From Anaerolineales bacterium (GTDB taxonomy: Bacteria > Chloroflexota > Anaerolineae > Anaerolineales > Villigracilaceae), in NCBI GenBank assembly GCA_020060625.1, contig JAGUZU010000068.1:1-32900 (forward strand): 32,900 nucleotides of DNA, given 5' to 3'. Below, piece after piece: positions 1 to 7,861 of this stretch (positions are counted from its first letter, which is position 1; each line of letters opens with the position of its first letter). The position numbers and the translations under genes were made by a program. The notes below the pieces were generated by a model. The model had not been told where the DNA came from. It did no database searches and saw only the letters and a program-made list of their open reading frames with translations.

Positions 1-185
1 CTCAACAATACAAATACTTCGTCGCTTTCGTTGTGTCGTTGAAATTCCGAAAGACGTTGAGGGGTTAGTGCAGGCTCAAAGTTCAAAAGGGCAACGCGCC
101 AATAATCAGAATCCACCAACGGCTTAAAACCTGTTAGATGGGATTCATGAATTTCGAGAAGGGTGGCAGGAATTTGGTAAGTCAT
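1..185 (-). CDS. Partial protein, possibly cupin-fold (5' 61 codons only)
   Basis: An open frame starts with ATG at 185 on the minus strand and runs off the left edge without a stop. The minus-strand sequence just upstream reads AAGGAAAATC before the ATG, a good ribosome binding site. The peptide starts MTYQIPATLLEIHES and its last visible part is RHNESDEVFVLL. That last part resembles the first conserved stretch of small cupin proteins (His/Glu-rich, then DEVF and a hydrophobic strand); the cupin call is inference from this short match. The gene diverges from the LacI regulator, and the shared spacer holds the operator at 221-253, so it is probably in the same regulon. Confidence is good that it is a gene and modest on the fold. 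Confidence 0.6.
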   Translation of the reverse strand, partial: MTYQIPATLLEIHESHLTGFKPLVDSDYWRVALLNFEPALTPQRLSEFQRHNESDEVFVLL

Positions 186-193
186 GATTTTCC

Positions 194-222
194 TTGACAG
201 AGTGAAAAAATGATGGTATTTA
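194..222 (+). promoter_or_regulatory. Sigma-70-like promoter of the LacI regulator
   Basis: A perfect -35 TTGACA lies at 194-199, followed after 17 bases by TATTTA at 217-222. TTTAAT at 219-224 is an alternative -10. The predicted start of transcription falls inside the inverted-repeat operator at 221-253, so repressor binding should block this promoter; autoregulation is inferred. Confidence 0.6.
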
Positions 223-253
223 ATGACAACGTTGTCAGTAAACGTTGTCATTA
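221..253. promoter_or_regulatory. LacI-type operator, nested palindromes
   Basis: The arm TAATGACAACGTT (221-233) is repeated as its exact reverse complement at 241-253 with a 7-base spacer. Nested in it is a perfect 14-base palindrome, TGACAACGTTGTCA, at 224-237. The central CG flanked by inverted halves is typical of LacI/GalR-family operators. It lies between two divergent genes and overlaps the start region of the regulator promoter, so it likely controls both directions. Confidence 0.8.
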
Positions 254-284
254 CGTATTTTACCTACAATAAAAGGATGTGCCA

Positions 285-1301
285 ATGGCGACAATCAAAG
301 ATGTAGCCCGACTTTCAGGTGTTTCCATCAAGACCGTCTCGAGAGTAGTTAACAACATGGCGGAAGTTTCCCCGGAGACCCGCCAAAAAGTCCAGCAGGC
401 AATCTTGGAACTGGGGTATCAGCCGAATAACATGGCGCGCAGCCTCGTTAATGGAAGAACAAACACCATTGGTGTGATCATTCCCCATTCTGCGGATTAC
501 ATTTTCACTCACCCGTTTTTCACGGAAGTATTGCGGGGTATTGCCGAAGTTCTAAGCGCAAACAATGTTAATTTGCTTCTCCACCTTGCGCATGGCAGGA
601 CACCCTATGCAAATTTATATACTCAACGGCAGGTAGACGGTTTGATCTTGATGAGCATTCCGCTTGGCGATCCCAATCTGGAAGGTTTGGCAGCAAGCGG
701 CGCTCCCTGCATTGGGACCTGTCGTATCGCTGAGAACGACAATTCGATCCGCTGGGTGGATGCTGATTTTGCGGGTGGTGTAGAACAGGCAATGGAACAC
801 TTAATCTCCCTGGGTCATCGCCATATCGCACTATTAACGGGTCCCAAGAGTCTGGTATCCGTACGTCTGCGCGAACAGGGGTATCGAAATTCCTTGAAAA
901 AAAATGATCTGCCTCTCGTGGATACATACATTCTGGAAGGCAGTTTTACCTCTGAATCGGGACATGCTCTGGCAATCCAGGCTATGCAGCTTCCTCATCC
1001 TCCCAGCGCGCTAGTTTGCGGCGACGACATGATGGCTTTTGGCGCAGTGCAGGCGTTGAAGGAACTCGGGCGTCGCGTGCCAGAAGATGTTTCGGTCGTC
1101 GGTTTCGACGATGTCAGTCTGGCGCGTTTCTCCAGCCCTCCGCTTACAACAATTCGGCAGGATACCTACCAAAAAGGGCGCATCGCCGCAGAGGCTTTGT
1201 TGTCTTTCATTCGTGGCAAGAATGATACTGCCCCAGCCCAAATTATGCTTGACACATCTCTCATTGTCAGAAACTCAACCGCGCCCGCTAAGCACCAATG
1301 A
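285..1301 (+). CDS. LacI-family transcriptional regulator
   Basis: Sugar-responsive DNA-binding repressor of 338 residues, the normal family length. The N-terminus ATIKDVARLSGVS..TVSRVVNN is the classic LacI helix-turn-helix (residues 2-25), followed by a hinge helix around residues 46-60. The rest is a type I periplasmic-binding-protein-like effector domain that ends with the typical GFDDVSLARFSSPPLTTIRQD stretch. ATG at 285 is chosen because AAAAGGA at 271-277 lies 7 bases upstream and the HTH then starts at residue 2; a GTG two codons earlier (279) is also in frame but is placed worse. The gene is followed by the ABC transporter genes on the same strand, so it probably controls them and the divergent gene through the operator at 221-253. 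The effector sugar cannot be read from the sequence. Confidence 0.95.
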   Translation: MATIKDVARLSGVSIKTVSRVVNNMAEVSPETRQKVQQAILELGYQPNNMARSLVNGRTNTIGVIIPHSADYIFTHPFFTEVLRGIAEVLSANNVNLLLHLAHGRTPYANLYTQRQVDGLILMSIPLGDPNLEGLAASGAPCIGTCRIAENDNSIRWVDADFAGGVEQAMEHLISLGHRHIALLTGPKSLVSVRLREQGYRNSLKKNDLPLVDTYILEGSFTSESGHALAIQAMQLPHPPSALVCGDDMMAFGAVQALKELGRRVPEDVSVVGFDDVSLARFSSPPLTTIRQDTYQKGRIAAEALLSFIRGKNDTAPAQIMLDTSLIVRNSTAPAKHQ

Positions 1302-1394
1302 GATAAATGGTTCAGAAAGGAGGCATCTCTGCACCGCTTGCAAAGACATTGGTCGTTATTCAATAAATACTTTTAACCCAAAAGGAGAGAAACA

Positions 1395-2816
1395 ATGAAT
1401 CTGTATTTCATGAAAAAGACGCAGCGCGGTCTTTTCCTGAGCCTAAGCCTGTTGGTCGTCTTTTCGTTCTTGCTCGCCGCGTGTGGTCCTGCTGCTGCAA
1501 CGACCGAAGCGCCCGCCCCGACTGCGGCTCCTTCCGAAGCGGCTGCCACCGAGGTTGCCCCCACTCCCACCGAAGCGCCCAAGCCCCTGCCTCCCATCAC
1601 CATCCTCATCAATGAATCCCCGTGGCTGGCTGGTTTCGAGGCGCTGGTCAACAAGTATGTCGAAGAGACCGGCAATCAGGTCACATTGAACCGCACTCCG
1701 TTCAACGGCATGTTGGAAAAATCGCGCAACGCCGTGCAAGCCTCCGAAAGCGAATTCGACATCCTGACTCTGAACGAGCAGTGGTACATGCAGTTTTACG
1801 CCGACGGACTGGTGACGCCCATCAAGGATATTGACCCGAACTTTGAACTCGACCCGCAAATCATCGAGTACGAATGGGCGACCCGTTGGGACCCAGAATT
1901 GGGCTACTCCTCTGAAGATGGCGAGCTGTACGGCTTGCCCATCAACGGCAACATCATGCTCTACTTCTACCGCAAGGATCTCTTCGAAGCACAAGGTTTG
2001 GCAGCTCCGCAAACCTGGGCAGACGTGGAAGCCGCCGCACAGAAACTACAGAGTGAAGATATGTCCGGCTATGTGGTGCGCGCCAACCCGCCCAACTGGG
2101 AGTTCCAGGCCTTCCTGGCCAGCTACGGTAGCAATGTGATCAAACTGGACGAGCAGACTGGCGAGTGGGAAGTGACCCTCAACAGCCCGGAAGCGTTGGA
2201 GGCCCTGAACACCTGGCTCAACCTTGGAACCGAGTACGGTCCTGCCAACTTCGCGGATAACGGTCAGGCGGAAATGATTGCGCTTATGGCGAGCGGAAAA
2301 GTCCCCCAGATGGTTTTGGTAGGAGCCGCCGCACCCGACTTTGACAACCCCGAAAAATCCACCGTAGTCGGAAACGTGGCGGCTGTGCCGGTGCCGGGTT
2401 CGGCGGCTGGCATGAACGCCACCATGTCTGGTATCTGGGTCATGAGCGTTCCTCACAACCTGCCCGATGATCGCAAGCAAGCCGCGCTCGCCTTCCTAAA
2501 TTGGGCGTTGAGCAAGGACGCGCAGTTGTTCTATGCTCAATCGGGCGCAATCCCCGTCCGCCAGGATGTCTATGAAGAAATGGCGAACGACCCCAAGAAA
2601 GGTTGGTGGATGAAAGCCATGGCAGACAGCACGTCGTTCATTCATGCCCAGCCGCGCCTGGCGGAAACGCCTCAGATCATTGAGGTCTTGGATCGCCGCT
2701 TGAAGCAGGCTTTGATTTCCGAGATTACGCCCGAGCAGGCGCTATTGGAAGGCGCGAAAGAGATTCACAAAATCTTGACCGACGCCGGTTATAAAGTCAA
2801 GCCGCTGGCTGAGTAA
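1395..2816 (+). CDS. ABC sugar transporter, substrate-binding lipoprotein
   Basis: Extracellular solute-binding protein, family 1 (CUT1 carbohydrate importers), 473 residues. It has a lipoprotein signal peptide: a KK-basic start, a hydrophobic core and the lipobox LLAAC near residues 27-31, so the mature protein starts at a lipidated Cys. An Ala/Pro/Thr/Glu-rich linker (about residues 32-65) is followed by the binding domain. AAAGGAGAG at 1381-1389 places the start at 1395; ATG at 1410 is an in-frame alternative. The gene is followed by a strong hairpin terminator and then two permease genes. No ATPase gene is in the window, so a shared MsmK/UgpC-type ATPase elsewhere is likely. The substrate is unknown; the sulfatases downstream suggest a sugar from a sulfated glycan or glycolipid. 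Confidence 0.93.
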   Translation: MNLYFMKKTQRGLFLSLSLLVVFSFLLAACGPAAATTEAPAPTAAPSEAAATEVAPTPTEAPKPLPPITILINESPWLAGFEALVNKYVEETGNQVTLNRTPFNGMLEKSRNAVQASESEFDILTLNEQWYMQFYADGLVTPIKDIDPNFELDPQIIEYEWATRWDPELGYSSEDGELYGLPINGNIMLYFYRKDLFEAQGLAAPQTWADVEAAAQKLQSEDMSGYVVRANPPNWEFQAFLASYGSNVIKLDEQTGEWEVTLNSPEALEALNTWLNLGTEYGPANFADNGQAEMIALMASGKVPQMVLVGAAAPDFDNPEKSTVVGNVAAVPVPGSAAGMNATMSGIWVMSVPHNLPDDRKQAALAFLNWALSKDAQLFYAQSGAIPVRQDVYEEMANDPKKGWWMKAMADSTSFIHAQPRLAETPQIIEVLDRRLKQALISEITPEQALLEGAKEIHKILTDAGYKVKPLAE

Positions 2817-2824
2817 GTCGTATC

Positions 2825-2862
2825 AGGGGAGGCGAACGAAATATTCGCCTCCCCTTTTCTTT
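2825..2862 (+). terminator. Intrinsic terminator between binding protein and permeases
   Basis: A 12-base-pair stem, AGGGGAGGCGAA (2825-2836) with its exact complement (2844-2855), encloses a 7-base loop. It is followed by a T-rich run, TTTTCTTT. Within an ABC operon this placement is expected to end most transcripts after the binding-protein gene or protect their 3' ends, giving more binding protein than permease. Confidence 0.85.
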
Positions 2863-2876
2863 AACTCAACTATCCA

Positions 2877-3818
2877 TTGCGAGTCGCCGTGAACCCTTCC
2901 AAACTTTCTCCCACACCCAACCAGGTTGGACTTTCCAGTCGCCTAGGTAAATTTATAGACCGCACCTTCCAATATTGGACGGTCGCTCCGCTGGTGATCA
3001 CCCTGCTCCTGCTGGTAGCGTACCCCAGTTATCAATTAATCCGTATGAGCGTGTCGGAAGTGGATATTGTCAAAGGGGAAACTGTTTGGGAATTTGTCGG
3101 CGCAAAACACCTGGAAACCGCGCTGCAAGACCCGGTTGTGCCGACCGCTCTGAAAAATACCCTTGTTTTTGTGATAGCCGTCGTCATCATCGAAACAGTT
3201 CTCGCGCTGGTCATCTCGCTGCTTGTCAGCCGCAGCAACCATTTTGTGGGCTTATACCGCACGGTATTGCTGATTCCCCTGCTGGTTCCTCCCATCGCCA
3301 TCGGCACGATGTGGCGGTTGATGTACGACTACAACTACGGCTTTATCAATCAGGCGTTGGCTGTGTTCGGCATTGCCGGTCCCACCTGGACGGCGGACCC
3401 CCAGCTGGCAATGCCATCCGTCATTCTGGTGGACTTGTGGCACTGGACCAGCTTCATGTTCCTGATCATCCTGGCGGGGTTGGAATCGCTGCCGCAGGAA
3501 GTGAACGAAGCCGCCAGCGTGGACGGGGCGTCTGAATCCCAAATCCTGCGCTATATCACCCTGCCCCTTCTGCGCCCCACGCTGCTCACCGCCGTCATGC
3601 TTCGCACCATTTTTGCCTTCAAAGTCTTTGATGAAATTTTCCTCCTGACCGGCGGCGGTCCCGGCACCGCTACTGAAGTCATCAGTTTGTATATTTATGA
3701 CGTATTCTCCGGGCAGTTCCGTCTGGGGTACGCTTCTTTCCTCGCGCTCGGGCTGGCGCTCATAATTTCCATCTTCGTTATCTTTTACCGTCGGGTTGGG
3801 CAACGCGCCCAGGCATAG
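2877..3818 (+). CDS. ABC sugar transporter permease, MalF/UgpA type
   Basis: Inner-membrane permease of a CUT1 carbohydrate importer, about 313 residues. Six hydrophobic segments are visible, the first around residues 36-58 (VAPLVITLLLLVAYPSY). The cytoplasmic EAA loop that docks the ATPase is present as EVNEAASVDGAS near residue 210. The start is uncertain: TTG at 2877 opens the frame and GTG at 2889 is also possible, and neither has a convincing Shine-Dalgarno. The terminator ends only 15 bases upstream, so translation may depend on readthrough or on an unseen promoter. The next permease gene starts 13 bases after the stop, so the two are an operon. Confidence 0.92.
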   Translation: MRVAVNPSKLSPTPNQVGLSSRLGKFIDRTFQYWTVAPLVITLLLLVAYPSYQLIRMSVSEVDIVKGETVWEFVGAKHLETALQDPVVPTALKNTLVFVIAVVIIETVLALVISLLVSRSNHFVGLYRTVLLIPLLVPPIAIGTMWRLMYDYNYGFINQALAVFGIAGPTWTADPQLAMPSVILVDLWHWTSFMFLIILAGLESLPQEVNEAASVDGASESQILRYITLPLLRPTLLTAVMLRTIFAFKVFDEIFLLTGGGPGTATEVISLYIYDVFSGQFRLGYASFLALGLALIISIFVIFYRRVGQRAQA

Positions 3819-3831
3819 CAGGAGAATCGCC

Positions 3832-4665
3832 ATGAAGAAATTTTCCATTGAACCAGTTTTTCGGCACGGCTTTCTGATGTTTGTGGTGGTTTTTACGCTG
3901 GTTCCCATCTTTTTCACGCTGATGACCTCCCTTAAACTCTTCCGCGACATTATTTCCGGCAGCCTGGCATTTACGCCCACACTGGTCAATTACGAAAGAC
4001 TCTTTGACCCCAGTCAGAGCAACTTTTTACGGCTTACGTTCAACAGTCTCGTTGTTGCCGCTGGCACAATGGTTATCGTGCTGGTGATTGCCAGTTTGGC
4101 GGCATACAGTCTCAGCCGTTTTCGCTGGCGTCCCTTGTGGAGCGGCTTACTGCTGGGAATGATTTTATTCATTCACATGCTTCCACCTGTCACATTTTTG
4201 GGACCTTTCTATCTAATTGCCCGCTCGCTCAACATCTACGACACAGTGTTGGCGGTCATCATGGGTCACATCGTCTTGAACCTGCCCACTGCCACTTGGA
4301 TTTTGCTGGACTTCTTCGCGGACGTTCCCAAGGAACTGGAAGAAGCCGCCATGGTAGACGGGGCGAACCGCTTCCAATCCCTGACCCAGGTTCTGCTCCC
4401 GATGATTCAGCCGGGCATCGCCGCTGCGGGCGCGCTGGCGTTCATCTTCTCATGGCGCGACTTCCTCTTCTCCCTCTCGCTGACCAGCACGCCGCGCGGC
4501 ATGACCATCCCGGTCGGTATCTCTAGTTTTGTGCAGGAATACAGTATCCGTTACGGCGAAATGGCGGCGGGCGCATTCTTTGCCATGATCCCCGCCCTGC
4601 TGATGGTTGCCTTCGCCCAACGCTACATCATCAAAGGTCTGACATTGGGGGCGCTAAAAGGATAA
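3832..4665 (+). CDS. ABC sugar transporter permease, MalG/UgpE type
   Basis: Second permease of the CUT1 importer, 277 residues. The N-terminus (MKKFSIEPVFRHGFLMFVVV) carries the first membrane segment, and the EAA loop reads ELEEAAMVDGANRF near residue 172. The C-terminus ends GLTLGALKG, the usual MalG-type tail. ATG at 3832 is chosen because AGGAG at 3820-3824 precedes it; a longer in-frame TTG start at 3796 would overlap the previous gene and lacks such a site. It forms a heterodimer with the MalF-type partner. Confidence 0.94.
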   Translation: MKKFSIEPVFRHGFLMFVVVFTLVPIFFTLMTSLKLFRDIISGSLAFTPTLVNYERLFDPSQSNFLRLTFNSLVVAAGTMVIVLVIASLAAYSLSRFRWRPLWSGLLLGMILFIHMLPPVTFLGPFYLIARSLNIYDTVLAVIMGHIVLNLPTATWILLDFFADVPKELEEAAMVDGANRFQSLTQVLLPMIQPGIAAAGALAFIFSWRDFLFSLSLTSTPRGMTIPVGISSFVQEYSIRYGEMAAGAFFAMIPALLMVAFAQRYIIKGLTLGALKG

Positions 4666-4674
4666 ATTTTCCCT

Positions 4675-5736
4675 ATGACAGATTCCGCCTTCGCTTCCGA
4701 GAAAGAGCCCCCCGACGAATCGGTTTGGTCGTATCGCGGCTACCACCTGCGCCCCTCTGAATTTACCACAGCGATGGTGCATTATTATCGCGCCGAAATT
4801 CAGCGCTCCAATACCTGGCGTATGAGGCTGGATAATACAACGAATTGGGCAGTTGTTTCCACCAGCGCGGCAATTTCTTTTGCGCTTACTTCCCCTTCCA
4901 ACCATCATGGCGTTTTACTTGTCAATACTCTCTTGATCGCCATTTTTCTGTGGATAGAAGCGCGGCGTTACCGCTATTATGAGCTGTGGGCTTATCGCAC
5001 CCGCCTGATGGAAACCGACTTCTTTGCCGCCATGCTTGCGCCCCCGTTTGCGCCCCACCCCGAATGGGCGGAAAATCTCTCTGAGACTTTGCTTGCCCCT
5101 GAATTTCCCATCAGCATCTGGGAAGCCTTTGGGCGACGCTTTAGGCGCAACTACTTCTGGATTTTCCTTCTATTGGGAATAGTCTGGGCGCTCAAGGTTT
5201 ATCTGCACCCCGTCCCCGCAACTGACTGGACGGAATTTGTGACGCGTTCCGCGCTCGGACCCATCCCTGGCTCCACCATGTTGATTTTAGGCTTGATATT
5301 TAACGGGATATTGGTTTTGGTTGGAATTTTGACCGCCGGATTGACGCAAGCCAGCGGTGAAGTGCTGCCAAAATTTGACGGTATGCCAATGATGAATTCG
5401 CTTTGGCGCGCAATGAGGGTGAAACCAGATTCTCAACCAGTAAAAAGAGCGCGCGTTTCCCGCCGCCGCCGCCGCATCCTGGCGCTGGTTGTGACCAAAG
5501 ACCCGCAGGCGGTCTCGGAAAAAATCGTCAAAGAGATGAAGCGCAGCGGCACACTCCTTTCCGGGCAGGGTATCTACTCGCATCAGGATCGTCCGGTGTT
5601 GATGGTGGCGCTGACTGTCACAGAAGTGGCGCACCTGAAAGCCATTGTCCGCGCCCAAGACCCGCAAGCCTTTGTGGTGGTTATGCCCGCGCAGGAAATT
5701 TTAGGCGGTGGTTTTCAACCGTTGAAAGAGGATTGA
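4675..5736 (+). CDS. DUF2270-like membrane protein with C-terminal YitT-C (DUF2179)-like domain
   Basis: A 353-residue protein. Residues about 15-235 match my recollection of DUF2270: HYYRAEIQRSNTWRMRLDNTTNW, then membrane segments near residues 60-80, 85-103, 165-183 and 200-230, with the basic EARRYRYYELW loop between. After an Arg-rich linker (RVSRRRRR, about 258-265), residues about 265-347 read like the C-terminal domain of YitT/YqfU proteins: ALVVTKDPQAVSEKIVKEMK, then GTLLSGQGIY, and a terminal DPQAFVVVMPAQEILGGGF. That domain is a soluble ligand-binding-like fold of unknown ligand. Start ATG 4675 is 9 bases after the permease stop. The function is unknown; it may be a membrane sensor or regulator for the transporter. 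The family assignment is from memory of the motif and was not searched. Confidence 0.8.
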   Translation: MTDSAFASEKEPPDESVWSYRGYHLRPSEFTTAMVHYYRAEIQRSNTWRMRLDNTTNWAVVSTSAAISFALTSPSNHHGVLLVNTLLIAIFLWIEARRYRYYELWAYRTRLMETDFFAAMLAPPFAPHPEWAENLSETLLAPEFPISIWEAFGRRFRRNYFWIFLLLGIVWALKVYLHPVPATDWTEFVTRSALGPIPGSTMLILGLIFNGILVLVGILTAGLTQASGEVLPKFDGMPMMNSLWRAMRVKPDSQPVKRARVSRRRRRILALVVTKDPQAVSEKIVKEMKRSGTLLSGQGIYSHQDRPVLMVALTVTEVAHLKAIVRAQDPQAFVVVMPAQEILGGGFQPLKED

Positions 5737-6474
5737 ATGAGTCAATTTCTTACCATGCCCGGCGCGGAGCCGTTTTTGTTTCCCGGCAAAGGCGCGGGTG
5801 TTTTGTTAATTCATGGATTCACTGGCTCTCCCGCCGCCATGCGCGGACTGGGAAAATATTTGAATGAAACGCAGGGCTATACCGCGCTGGGAATCCGCCT
5901 GCCGGGACATGGCACGCATGTGGACGATTTGCGCCGCCCCGCCTGGCGCGATTGGATTGCCGCCGTGGAAGACGGCTTGAATCTTTTGCAAGGCATGAGC
6001 GACCGCATTTATGTGGCGGGACTCTCCATGGGCGGAATCCTAACCCTGATAACGGCAAACCGTTATCAGGTCAGCGGTGTGGCGGCGTTATCCGCACCCT
6101 ATGGTCTGACGAATGATTGGCGCGTCCCCTTCATGCGCCCGCTCAGTTTATTTGTCCCCAAGTTCAAAAAGCCGGGCGCGGTGGGAATTGCCGCCGAAAC
6201 ATCCTATCGTTATTTTGTGCCTCACGCCATTGCTGAAGCGGCTGGGCTGGCAAAACTGATGCAGGAGGGACTGCCAAAGATTAACGTGCCTGTCCTGCTC
6301 ATTCAATCGCGCGGCGATAAAGTGGTTGAACCGAACGCGCTGGACTTGTTGAGCGAACGTCTGACCACGCCCCACAAAGAGACTCTCTGGCTCGAAAAAA
6401 GCGGACACGTCATCACGCTGGATGTAGAGCATGAAATCGTTTATCAGCGCGTCGCTCAATTTTTTGGCAGTTAG
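5737..6474 (+). CDS. Alpha/beta hydrolase, Est30-like carboxylesterase / monoacylglycerol lipase
   Basis: Serine esterase of 245 residues, the normal size for the Est30 carboxylesterase group. The oxyanion-hole motif HGFTG is at residues 26-30 and the nucleophile elbow GLSMGG has Ser97. The acid follows in SRGDKVVEP near residue 195 and the catalytic His in KSGHVITLD near residue 224. There is no signal peptide, so it is cytoplasmic. ATG follows the previous stop codon directly, with GAGG 6 bases upstream, so translation is probably coupled. It is a paralogue of the hydrolase at 13968-14756 (same GAEP-LFPG start, Ser97 in both). The substrate is probably a short or medium acyl ester; this is inferred from the family. 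Confidence 0.9.
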   Translation: MSQFLTMPGAEPFLFPGKGAGVLLIHGFTGSPAAMRGLGKYLNETQGYTALGIRLPGHGTHVDDLRRPAWRDWIAAVEDGLNLLQGMSDRIYVAGLSMGGILTLITANRYQVSGVAALSAPYGLTNDWRVPFMRPLSLFVPKFKKPGAVGIAAETSYRYFVPHAIAEAAGLAKLMQEGLPKINVPVLLIQSRGDKVVEPNALDLLSERLTTPHKETLWLEKSGHVITLDVEHEIVYQRVAQFFGS

Positions 6475-6506
6475 AAAAATAATCTACCATATCAAAAGGA
6501 GTTCCC

Positions 6507-7847
6507 ATGACCACCGCTTCTGAAACCCTTCCCACAACTGAAGCCGCACCCATTAAGGGACGCTGGCGCAATGTGGTAACTCTGGCTTTCGCCGGCATTG
6601 TGGACGCAGGCGAAGACCAGGCGATGTCCTCCATGTTCCCCGCCATCCGCACTTCGTTGAACATGACCACCGCCCATCTTGGCACAATCACCAGTTTGGG
6701 CAAAGTGATGGAGATGATTTTTGGTCCGCTGTGGGGTATGTTGGCGGACCGTTTCAGCCGCAAGCGCATTCTTATCATCGGCACAGGGTTGTGGGGCTTG
6801 TGGACTCTGTTGATTGGCTTCTCCGCCAGTTACGAGATGCTGCTTTCCCTGCGCATCATCGCCGCCATTGGGCTGGTGGCGCTCGGCGCACCGATGAATT
6901 CCATGCTTGCCGACCTGTTCCCGCAAAAAGAGCGCGGCAAGGTCTTTGGCGTTATGCGCATGATTTCCTCGCTGGCGGTCATTGTCAGCATCCTGTTCTT
7001 TGGGCGGCTGGCGGAAATCCCCGAAGCCGGCTGGCGCATCGGCTTCATCACCTTCGGCGCATTGAGCATGTTGAGCGGTTTGCTCTTTGCCTTCTTCCTG
7101 ACCGAGCCGCCGCGCGGCTCAGCTGAAGCCTCCATTTACGACGTGGCACAGCAATCGGAAAAAAAGTATGCTTTTTCCTGGCAGAACGTGGCGGCCATCT
7201 TTCGCGTGCCGACCAACCTGCTGTTGATTTTTGAGAAGATTTTCGGCGTGCCCGTGCAGATTACGATCCTGACCTTCGCCGTCACCTGGCTGGTGGACGA
7301 GCGCGGCTTCCGCCCCGGTCAAGCCACTACCGTGCTGACGGGCATCGTCATTGGCTCGGCATTAAGCACGCTGTTTGGCGGTCTGCTCGGTGACTGGGCA
7401 GAGCGCCAAAACCCGCGTTATGGACGGCTGTTCATCGTGCAGGGTTCGCGCGCCATGATGGCCCTGCTGGGTTACTTCCTCTTCCAGCAGATGGCGGGCG
7501 GCATGATCAACTTCTTTGCGTTTGCCCTGCTGTTTGGCTTGTTCATGGATATGGCTTTCTCCGGCGCCATCGCCCCGATGATTGCGGCGGTCAACCTGCC
7601 CGAACAACGCAGCACTGCCTACGCCGTCAACCGCCTTGCCAACGGATTAATCCAGGCGGCCGTCGCCGCGCTGGTTGGCATCGTTGGCGACCAGATTACG
7701 CTTACCGACCTGTTCTTCTGGACAGTGACCATTTCGCTCACCTTGAGCGTGATCTCGTGGTTCGCCTTCTATCCGTTTTACCACCGCGACCGCATGGCAT
7801 TGAATGACTTGCTGACAAAACGTCATCAGGAATTGACCTCCGCTTAA
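6507..7847 (+). CDS. Major facilitator superfamily transporter
   Basis: A 446-residue carrier with about 12 hydrophobic segments. The MFS signature loop between helices 2 and 3 reads GMLADRFSRKRILIIG (about residues 74-90) and a related loop, GLLGDWAERQNPRYGR, occurs in the second half. The first half (DRFSRKR, then SMLADLFPQKERGKVFG) recalls spinster-like MFS carriers, some of which move lysolipids; this resemblance is from memory and is weak evidence for a substrate. AAAAGGAG just upstream of ATG 6507 supports the start. It sits between a lipase-like gene and a sulfatase, so it may move a product of the same pathway. Confidence 0.9.
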   Translation: MTTASETLPTTEAAPIKGRWRNVVTLAFAGIVDAGEDQAMSSMFPAIRTSLNMTTAHLGTITSLGKVMEMIFGPLWGMLADRFSRKRILIIGTGLWGLWTLLIGFSASYEMLLSLRIIAAIGLVALGAPMNSMLADLFPQKERGKVFGVMRMISSLAVIVSILFFGRLAEIPEAGWRIGFITFGALSMLSGLLFAFFLTEPPRGSAEASIYDVAQQSEKKYAFSWQNVAAIFRVPTNLLLIFEKIFGVPVQITILTFAVTWLVDERGFRPGQATTVLTGIVIGSALSTLFGGLLGDWAERQNPRYGRLFIVQGSRAMMALLGYFLFQQMAGGMINFFAFALLFGLFMDMAFSGAIAPMIAAVNLPEQRSTAYAVNRLANGLIQAAVAALVGIVGDQITLTDLFFWTVTISLTLSVISWFAFYPFYHRDRMALNDLLTKRHQELTSA

Positions 7848-7861
7848 TAAGAAATAGGAAC

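Noticed and set aside
1314-1335. Strong AAAGGAGG ribosome-site-like sequence after the lacI stop
   Set aside because: No start codon at a useful distance opens a sensible frame, and the binding-protein gene has its own site at 1381.
3252-3989. 245-codon minus-strand open frame across the two permeases
   Set aside because: It is antisense to two recognisable permeases and has no protein-family features.
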